The notes under the pieces were generated by a model. It saw only the letters and a list, made by a program, of their open reading frames with translations, searched no databases and was not told the origin of the DNA. A stretch of 9,193 nt of DNA from Holosporales bacterium. Lineage in GTDB: Bacteria; Pseudomonadota; Alphaproteobacteria; RUG11792. The translations under genes and the position numbers were made by a program. The stretch spans positions 1-9,193 of the forward strand of contig JAITIT010000030.1 of the NCBI GenBank assembly GCA_031279295.1, read 5' to 3'. Shown one piece after another: positions 4,874-9,193 of this stretch (position 1 is the stretch's first letter; each line of letters begins with the position of its first letter).

Positions 4874-6676
4874 ATGTGCGGAATAGTCTCAGTTTTGAGT
4901 CTTGATGAGGATTGTATCTTAGACAGAATCCTTGGCGCCATGGAACGGTTGGAGTACCGTGGTTATGACTCAGCAGGCATCGCGTGCATAGACGCTTCCG
5001 CAAAACTGCATCGTGTGAGATCAGTTGGCAGGATGGCCAAATTACGTGATGCAGTAAGAACTGACCAATGGAGCAGCATTAATGGTGGAGCATGGATTGG
5101 ACACACCAGGTGGGCGACCCACGGTCAAGTGGCGGAGCGCAATGCTCATCCCCATGTGTGTGATGGCGTTGCGATAGCTCACAACGGCATTATCGAAAAT
5201 TACCAGAGCCTAAAGAATGAGCTCATAAGTGCTGGATACGAATTTGAGAGCGATACGGATTCTGAAGTCATTGCAAAGCTCATCGCATACTACGTCAAAA
5301 CGCGTGGCTTGCAGTTTGAGGAGGCGTGTAGGGAGTGCATGCATGTTCTACAAGGGACGTTCGCAATCGTTGCAATTTCCCAGAATGTACCTAACACGCT
5401 CATCGGGATGAAGCTTGGTTCTCCAATGGCAATCTGTATTGATGGTCAATGCCGGAATTTTTATATCGCATCCGATGCGATAGCAATGTCATCTCTCTCT
5501 AACAGCATTACATATCTCTTGGAAGGAGACTTCGTTGTTGCGACCAGAACTCAGGGTGGCATTACCTATACGATAACTAGCTCTGACGGGTTGGAGGTTG
5601 AGCGGGGAGTAGAGCCGAACAAAATCCAGGCATCCTGCGTCGGCAAAAATGGATACGAGTCATTCATGCTTAAGGAGATTTGTGAAGAGGCAATTGTTGC
5701 CAGGAGGACATACGATACGTTCGATCCTAGAATTATAGACATATCCAAATTTAGTAAGGTCTCACTCATCGCATGCGGCACATCATACTACGCATGTCTC
5801 CTCGCAAAGTACTGGATCGAGGCTCTCATCAAGATACCAACTGATGTTGAGGTAGCATCCGAATTTCGCTATAGGAATCCTGTGATGGTTACGAGTGCGC
5901 TATACATCTTCGTGAGTCAATCTGGGGAGACTATAGATACACTGTGTGCGATGAGATTAGTGAAGGAACGTAGTTGCACAACTCTAGCAATTGTTAACGT
6001 GGATGGTTCCTCCATTGCGAGAGAAGCGGATATTACAATCATTACACCTGCTGGGCCAGAGATTGGCGTGGCATCAACTAAGTCCTTCGTATCACAGATC
6101 ATGATGCTGTTATTGATGTGCGTCCCTAAAGAGCGCGTTGATATCGTGCAGATTGAGACGGCTATCAACTCGGTGCTAGCTGACAAACACAACATGGAAG
6201 AGATCGCAAGATTTATCGTTGGAAGTAGGAGCGTGTTTTACATAGGACGTGGCCCGAGTTATCCAATTGCGCTAGAGGGAGCACTAAAAATGAAGGAGCT
6301 CTCGTACATGAATGCAGAAGGGTATCCGGCTGGGGAAATCAAACATGGTCCCATTGCCCTCATAGATGATGAGGTGTGTACAGTTGTCATAGCTCCGCAC
6401 GATGAGTACCTCGATAAAACAATCTCGAACATGCAGGAGATCATCGCTAGAAACGGTAGTGTACTGCTACTTGCATCCCAAGACTTCAGGGAGCACATGC
6501 GGGAGATTAGTTCCCATGGTGCCACAGAGTGCTTATTCTTGCCGACATTGCACAATGTGTATAATCCATTTGTCTTCGGAGTTGCAGTGCATCTTATAGC
6601 GTACAATGTGGCGAAATCCATTGGGCGTGATGTCGATAAACCCAGGAACTTGGCGAAGTCAGTGACGGTTGAGTGA
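4874..6676 (+). CDS. glmS: Glutamine-fructose-6-phosphate aminotransferase (isomerizing)
   Basis: This 600-aa cytoplasmic enzyme makes glucosamine-6-phosphate from fructose-6-phosphate and glutamine, the first step toward UDP-GlcNAc for peptidoglycan and lipid A. The N-terminal class II glutamine amidotransferase domain starts with MCGIVSVL, where Cys2 becomes the catalytic N-terminal residue. It also has RLEYRGYDSAGIA, GHTRWATHG (76-84), AHNG (102-105) and SDTDSE (126-131). Two SIS sugar-isomerase domains follow: CGTSYYACLLAKYW (301-314) with SQSGETIDTL (348-357), then GRGPSYPIALEGALKMKE (458-475) with AGEIKHGPIALID (486-498). The C-terminal tail PRNLAKSVTVE is diagnostic and carries the conserved Lys595. 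All key parts are intact. The 70-nt leader is too short for a glmS ribozyme and none is seen. It is probably co-transcribed with mipZ. Confidence 0.97.
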   Translation: MCGIVSVLSLDEDCILDRILGAMERLEYRGYDSAGIACIDASAKLHRVRSVGRMAKLRDAVRTDQWSSINGGAWIGHTRWATHGQVAERNAHPHVCDGVAIAHNGIIENYQSLKNELISAGYEFESDTDSEVIAKLIAYYVKTRGLQFEEACRECMHVLQGTFAIVAISQNVPNTLIGMKLGSPMAICIDGQCRNFYIASDAIAMSSLSNSITYLLEGDFVVATRTQGGITYTITSSDGLEVERGVEPNKIQASCVGKNGYESFMLKEICEEAIVARRTYDTFDPRIIDISKFSKVSLIACGTSYYACLLAKYWIEALIKIPTDVEVASEFRYRNPVMVTSALYIFVSQSGETIDTLCAMRLVKERSCTTLAIVNVDGSSIAREADITIITPAGPEIGVASTKSFVSQIMMLLLMCVPKERVDIVQIETAINSVLADKHNMEEIARFIVGSRSVFYIGRGPSYPIALEGALKMKELSYMNAEGYPAGEIKHGPIALIDDEVCTVVIAPHDEYLDKTISNMQEIIARNGSVLLLASQDFREHMREISSHGATECLFLPTLHNVYNPFVFGVAVHLIAYNVAKSIGRDVDKPRNLAKSVTVE

Positions 6677-6677
6677 T

Positions 6678-6715
6678 AGATATTAGTGATACGTCGATGA
6701 AATATCTTAATTTTT
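6678..6715 (+). terminator. Weak terminator-like hairpin after glmS
   Basis: AGATATT (6678-6684) pairs perfectly with AATATCT (6701-6707) across a 16-nt loop, and TAATTTTT follows directly. The stem is A/T-only apart from one G-C pair and the loop is large, so termination would be weak. Confidence 0.25.
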
Positions 6716-6738
6716 ATACCCATCGAGGACTATGGACG

Positions 6739-6770
6739 TTAATAAATATTTAACCAAAACCAGATATAAT
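6739..6770 (+). promoter_or_regulatory. CtrA-type box overlapping the -35 region, with a TATAAT -10
   Basis: TTAA-N7-TTAAC spans 6739-6754, an exact match to the full CtrA consensus; its centre TAAATATTTA is a perfect 10-bp palindrome. A consensus TATAAT lies at 6765-6770, and the -35 position 17 nt upstream (6742-6747) falls inside the box, the usual arrangement for CtrA-activated promoters. There is no good -35 hexamer, which fits activator dependence. The target is the marR gene starting at 6796. The site sits in A/T-rich DNA, so a chance match must be considered. Confidence 0.5.
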
Positions 6771-6795
6771 AATAAGTACAAAAAAATGTATTCTT

Positions 6796-7254
6796 GTGAA
6801 TGTTATGAAAAACAATTGTGTTGAGATATCAGTTTTCGGAGAAAGAAACTACAGGCTGTTCCTCGATGTGATAAAGCAGGAACTCGATGCGCTAAGGATT
6901 ATAGATATCAACGCAGTGCAGGCGTTCATCCTGCTAAATATTAACGAGAGCATAGTAACGGTAGGAGACATCATCACCAAGGGATATTACATCGGTTCCA
7001 ATGCTTCATATAACATTAGGAAGATGAACACGAGCGGCTATATCCAGCAGATACAGTCCGACTACGATAGGAGAGCAGTTTTTCTCAAGCTTACTGATAA
7101 CGGATTTGCCCTTTGCAACAAGCTAGATGCAGTGATAAACAAGTATGCTTCTGAGTTCGCTCCAGGAACTAAGGGGAAGATCGATCTAGACCAGTGTGCA
7201 CTTACCCTGAAAAAAATAGAACATTTTTGGAAGGATCTCCTGGCTAGAAGGTAG
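6796..7254 (+). CDS. MarR-family winged-helix regulator, LdtR-like
   Basis: The product is a 152-aa DNA-binding protein expected to act as a dimer. The core pattern INAVQAFILLNI (38-49), TVGDIITKGYYIGSNASYNIRKM (55-77) and the wing DYDRRAVFLKLTDNG (89-103) matches the alphaproteobacterial MarR group that includes LdtR. In Liberibacter and rhizobia that group controls an L,D-transpeptidase and osmotic or envelope stress. GYYIGSNASYN is the likely recognition helix. The start is GTG at 6796 or ATG at 6805 in the same frame; neither has a Shine-Dalgarno, and the predicted transcript leader is only about 20-28 nt. Upstream is a CtrA-type box; downstream a possible 50-aa ORF begins 8 nt after the stop. 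The effector and target genes here are unknown. Confidence 0.85.
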   Translation: MNVMKNNCVEISVFGERNYRLFLDVIKQELDALRIIDINAVQAFILLNINESIVTVGDIITKGYYIGSNASYNIRKMNTSGYIQQIQSDYDRRAVFLKLTDNGFALCNKLDAVINKYASEFAPGTKGKIDLDQCALTLKKIEHFWKDLLARR

Positions 7255-7262
7255 TAGCCCAA

Positions 7263-7415
7263 ATGCCATACAAAGCTGTTAGTAGCTCCCCAAAGCAATG
7301 TATCACACATACAGTGTGGCATACCAGAAATCTCATGTCAAACAATTTACTGCTTCTTGAGGAGATAGCCCAAAATTCACGTAAGAGATGCAAGTTCAGT
7401 TTAAAGGTTTGTTGA
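7263..7415 (+). CDS. Possible 50-aa small protein after the marR gene
   Basis: An ATG at 7263, 8 nt after the marR stop, opens a 50-codon frame to TGA at 7413-7415. The product begins MPYKAVSSSPKQ and has a short amphipathic stretch, NNLLLLEEIAQNSRKRCKF. An AAGG in the last marR codons (7248-7251) could serve as a ribosome binding site at 11 nt. A 50-codon frame is not rare by chance, and the reverse strand is also open across this stretch, so this is tentative. No family is recognised. Confidence 0.25.
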   Translation: MPYKAVSSSPKQCITHTVWHTRNLMSNNLLLLEEIAQNSRKRCKFSLKVC

Positions 7416-7442
7416 GGCGGTACATTGCCTTCTAGTTGAAGG

Positions 7443-7565
7443 GTTGTAAGATCCACTGCCTACCAGTGCTTATGGCAGGTGCAACATCATAAGGAAGGTG
7501 CTCTGATCGCTGTGTTAGGATTGGTAGAGTATCTTCCAGCAAGCTTCACTATCTAAGCTTACAAC
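7443..7565 (+). ncRNA. Candidate structured RNA of about 123 nt, unknown family
   Basis: The outer stem GTTGTAAG (7443-7450) pairs perfectly with CTTACAAC (7558-7565). Inside it, CACTGCC (7454-7460) pairs with GGCAGGTG (7474-7481), leaving one bulged G. GGAAGGTGCTCTG (7493-7505) pairs with TAGAGTATCTTCC (7525-7537) in 13 unbroken pairs, three of them G·U; the wobbles favour an RNA made from the + strand. The result is a closed multi-branch fold. It does not match SRP RNA, 6S, tmRNA or RNase P signatures that I know. No clear promoter or U-run terminator was found, so it could also be part of a leader or a chance fold. Confidence 0.35.
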
Positions 7566-7571
7566 TAGGGG

Positions 7572-7593
7572 GTTTTGAGATCTGTCTCAAAAC
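7572..7593. repeat. Perfect 9-bp inverted repeat upstream of rpsL
   Basis: GTTTTGAGA (7572-7580), TCTG, then TCTCAAAAC (7585-7593) form a perfect 9-bp hairpin or operator-like palindrome. No T-run follows on either strand, which argues against a terminator. It directly abuts the tandem 17-bp repeat, and AACTAGG words flank it (7563-7569 and 7591-7597). Confidence 0.65.
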
Positions 7594-7627
7594 TAGGTGA
7601 ACATATAAATTAGGTGAACATGTAAAT
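7594..7627 (+). repeat. Tandem 17-bp direct repeat upstream of the rpsL promoter
   Basis: TAGGTGAACATATAAAT (7594-7610) is followed without a gap by TAGGTGAACATGTAAAT (7611-7627), differing at one base. The second copy ends 15 nt before the -35 hexamer of the str promoter, a typical place for binding sites of an activator or repressor. No known box is recognised. Confidence 0.75.
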
Positions 7628-7642
7628 TTTGCGAGAACAGCT

Positions 7643-7671
7643 TTGACACCATCCTGGTGGCGTAGTACAAT
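7643..7671 (+). promoter_or_regulatory. Strong sigma70-type promoter of the str operon
   Basis: A perfect TTGACA (7643-7648), a 17-nt spacer and TACAAT (7666-7671, 5 of 6) give the best promoter in the window. The expected start near 7678 leaves a leader of about 60 nt before rpsL, as expected for a highly expressed ribosomal operon. Confidence 0.8.
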
Positions 7672-7679
7672 CTGGCATG

Positions 7680-7703
7680 AGGATGGCACCATTGGTGTGT
7701 CCT
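7680..7703 (+). promoter_or_regulatory. Leader hairpin in the rpsL 5' untranslated region
   Basis: AGGA (7680-7683) pairs with TCCT (7700-7703) and GCACC (7686-7690) with GGTGT (7694-7698, one G·U) across an ATT loop, with a small internal loop. It starts right at the predicted transcription start and is followed by GTGGAATTTTTG. It could stabilise the mRNA 5' end or act in attenuation; this is inferred. Confidence 0.3.
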
Positions 7704-7737
7704 GTGGAATTTTTGTGTACACTAAGAAGGATGTTAA

Positions 7738-8109
7738 ATGCCTACGATTAATCAGCTGATTAGGTCGCCTAGGAAACCGAAGGTAACGAGGAACAAGGTT
7801 CCAGCACTTGAAGGATGTCCGCAGAAGAGGGGAGTGTGTGCTCGTGTTTTCACAACTACTCCGAAGAAGCCCAACTCGGCTATGAGAAAGGTCGCACGTG
7901 TTCGTTTGACGAATGGTTATGAAGTAACAGGCTACATTCCAGGAGAGGGCCACAACTTGCAGGAGCACTCTGTCGTGATGATAAGAGGGGGGCGCGTTAA
8001 AGACCTTCCCGGTGTAAGGTACCATGTTATAAGAGGCACTCTCGATACACAGGGCGTCAAGAATAGGAAGCAGGCGCGGTCTAGATACGGCGCGAAGAGG
8101 CCTAAGTAA
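7738..8109 (+). CDS. rpsL: 30S ribosomal protein S12
   Basis: S12 is a 30S decoding-centre protein, 123 aa here, the normal length. It begins MPTINQLIRSPRK and carries the decoding loop TTTPKKPNSA (residues 39-48) and GRVKDLPGVRYH (85-96). Lys43, Lys88 and Pro91 are the wild-type residues at sites where streptomycin-resistance changes occur; Asp89 is the residue methylthiolated by RimO in other bacteria. AGAAGG (7725-7730) lies 7 nt before the ATG. It is the first gene of the str operon, with rpsG 21 nt downstream. Confidence 0.99.
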   Translation: MPTINQLIRSPRKPKVTRNKVPALEGCPQKRGVCARVFTTTPKKPNSAMRKVARVRLTNGYEVTGYIPGEGHNLQEHSVVMIRGGRVKDLPGVRYHVIRGTLDTQGVKNRKQARSRYGAKRPK

Positions 8110-8130
8110 TTTTTTAGAAGAGGTTAGAGT

Positions 8131-8601
8131 ATGGCGAGACGTAGAGCCGCTGAGAAAAGAAAGATCTTGAAAGATCCTAAGTACGGTGATGTCGTTGTTA
8201 CGAAGTTTATGAACTGCCTTATGTATGAAGGCAAGAAGTCGATATCCGAGAAGATACTGTATGGCGCGTTCGATAGGATTAATGGCAGAGGTGGAAAGGC
8301 TTGCCTCGAACTATTCACAGATGCTATCACAAATGTGAAGCCAGCTCTGGAGGTGAGGTCGAGAAGAGTAGGAGGGGCAACGTACCAGGTACCTACAGAA
8401 GTTTCACCCTGGCGGGCTCAGGCTCTATCCATCAGGTGGCTGATTAAGGCGGCGAGGTCCAGATCGGAAAAAACGATGGAAGAGAGGCTCGCTGCTGAAT
8501 TGCTCGATGCATCGGCTGGGAAAGGGGCAGCAGTTAAGAAACGGGAAGATACCCACAAGATGGCAGAGGCGAACAGGGCGTTCGCTCATTATAGATGGTA
8601 A
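8131..8601 (+). CDS. rpsG: 30S ribosomal protein S7
   Basis: S7 is a 30S head protein that nucleates 16S rRNA 3'-domain assembly and lines the E site. The product is 156 aa, the common bacterial length. It starts MARRRAAEKRKILKDPKYGD, contains the conserved RRVGGATYQVPTEV segment and WLIKAARSRSEKTM, and ends KMAEANRAFAHYRW. AAGAGG (8118-8123) is 7 nt upstream of the ATG. Second gene of the str operon; the fusA start follows 23 nt after the stop. In E. coli S7 represses this operon through the rpsL-rpsG spacer; here that spacer is only 21 nt, too short for the same structure. Confidence 0.99.
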   Translation: MARRRAAEKRKILKDPKYGDVVVTKFMNCLMYEGKKSISEKILYGAFDRINGRGGKACLELFTDAITNVKPALEVRSRRVGGATYQVPTEVSPWRAQALSIRWLIKAARSRSEKTMEERLAAELLDASAGKGAAVKKREDTHKMAEANRAFAHYRW

Positions 8602-8624
8602 TGAACGGGAGGGCTTAAAGGGAT

Positions 8625-9193
8625 ATGGCACGCGCAACGCCAATAGAGAAATACAGAAACATCGGAATCATGGCACATATCGATGCCGGTAAGACAACCA
8701 CGACTGAGCGAATTCTCTTCTACACCGGGAAGTCATACAAGATTGGTGAGGTCCATGAAGGTGCTGCCACGATGGACTGGATGGATCAAGAACGTGAGCG
8801 CGGCATCACGATAACCTCAGCGGCTACCACATGCTTCTGGAAAGATCACAGAATAAATATTATCGATACCCCAGGGCACGTCGACTTTACGGTCGAGGTC
8901 GAGAGAAGTTTGAGAGTTCTCGACGGGGCAGTTGCTGTATTTGACGGGGTCGCTGGTGTTGAGCCGCAGTCCGAGACTGTATGGCGCCAGGCTGATAGAT
9001 ATAAGGTGCCAAGGATATGCTTCGTAAATAAGCTCGACAGAATGGGGGCTGATTTCTACAACTGCGTGGATATGATCGTGGATCGCCTTGGTGCCAAGCC
9101 GGTCGTGCTAACCCTTCCAATAGGCAGCGAGTCAGGCTTCAAGGGGCTTGTAGACGTTGTTACCATGAAGGCATATATCTGGCATAACGAGGA
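8625..9193 (+). CDS. fusA: Elongation factor G (N-terminal 189 residues, runs off the window)
   Basis: EF-G is the GTPase that moves tRNAs and mRNA through the ribosome and helps recycle it. The ATG at 8625 begins MARATPIEKYRNIGIMAHID; the P-loop AHIDAGKTT is at residues 17-25, RERGITI at 57-63, DTPGHVDF at 81-88 and NKLD at 135-138 followed by RMGADF. The EF-G G' insertion is starting at the right edge (GSESGFKGLVDVV). A GGGAGG tract (8608-8613) lies about 11 nt before the ATG, so spacing is slightly long. The frame is intact to the window end; full EF-G is about 690 aa, so roughly a quarter is visible. Third gene of the str operon. Confidence 0.98.
   Translation, partial: MARATPIEKYRNIGIMAHIDAGKTTTTERILFYTGKSYKIGEVHEGAATMDWMDQERERGITITSAATTCFWKDHRINIIDTPGHVDFTVEVERSLRVLDGAVAVFDGVAGVEPQSETVWRQADRYKVPRICFVNKLDRMGADFYNCVDMIVDRLGAKPVVLTLPIGSESGFKGLVDVVTMKAYIWHNE

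Larger units (their letters stand above)
7255..7737. other. 483-nt region between marR and rpsL
   Basis: Apart from the possible small ORF at its left end, this region contains structure instead of long reading frames. A segment at 7443-7565 can fold into a branched RNA. It is followed by a 9-bp inverted repeat (7572-7593), a tandem 17-bp repeat (7594-7627), a near-consensus promoter (7643-7671) and a leader hairpin (7680-7703). A long reverse-strand open frame across 7549-8025 is a shadow of rpsL. Confidence 0.6.

Noticed and set aside
6259..6723. 154-aa - strand open frame over the glmS 3' end
   Set aside because: Antisense to conserved GlmS SIS-domain sequence, with no motif of its own.
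7443..7565. SRP RNA, 6S RNA or tmRNA piece
   Set aside because: The conserved SRP apical loop, the tmRNA TψC/CCA end and the 6S long-hairpin layout are not present.
7572..7593. Rho-independent terminator
   Set aside because: The stem is good but no T-run follows on either strand.
7549..8025. 158-aa - strand open frame over rpsL and its promoter
   Set aside because: It lies antisense to ribosomal protein S12 and crosses the strong promoter; the composition explains it as a shadow.

Overview
The window looks like chromosomal DNA of an alphaproteobacterium, probably a host-associated lineage of the Rickettsiales/Holosporales type. The clues are a MipZ-type division-positioning ATPase and an LdtR-like MarR regulator, both typically alphaproteobacterial, a full CtrA-type box (TTAA-N7-TTAAC), LepA/EF-G/S12/S7 sequences of alphaproteobacterial style, scattered housekeeping genes, and two long gene-poor gaps (about 560 and 480 nt). 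The taxonomic placement is inference from protein and motif character, not from a search.

Layout. Positions 1-736 (+ strand) hold a run of short overlapping frames that I cannot assign. The first is an extremely purine-rich 3' end of a gene, and successive frames step by +1, which fits decayed or phage-like genes. Convergent to it, on the - strand, lies tRNA-His(GUG), tRNA-Thr(UGU), lepA and a small 2[4Fe-4S] ferredoxin-like gene whose start overlaps the lepA stop. The 3416-3975 gap has inverted repeats, TGTGTTA-like repeats, a long start-less open frame and a double hairpin. Then on the + strand come mipZ, glmS (complete, 600 aa), an LdtR-like marR gene behind a TATAAT / CtrA-type promoter, a possible 50-aa ORF, a second gap with a foldable RNA-like segment, an inverted repeat and a tandem 17-bp repeat, a near-consensus promoter, and the str operon rpsL-rpsG-fusA (fusA runs off the right edge).

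Functionally the region mixes translation (two tRNAs, LepA, S12, S7, EF-G), division-site placement (MipZ), amino-sugar supply for the envelope (GlmS), a cell-envelope-type regulator (LdtR-like) that may be under cell-cycle control by CtrA, and one redox protein resembling the electron-transfer subunits of membrane-bound hydrogenases or complex I. No CRISPR array, transposase or clear defence system is seen. The least explained parts are the left 740 bp, the hydrogenase-type ferredoxin behind lepA, and the two structured intergenic regions.
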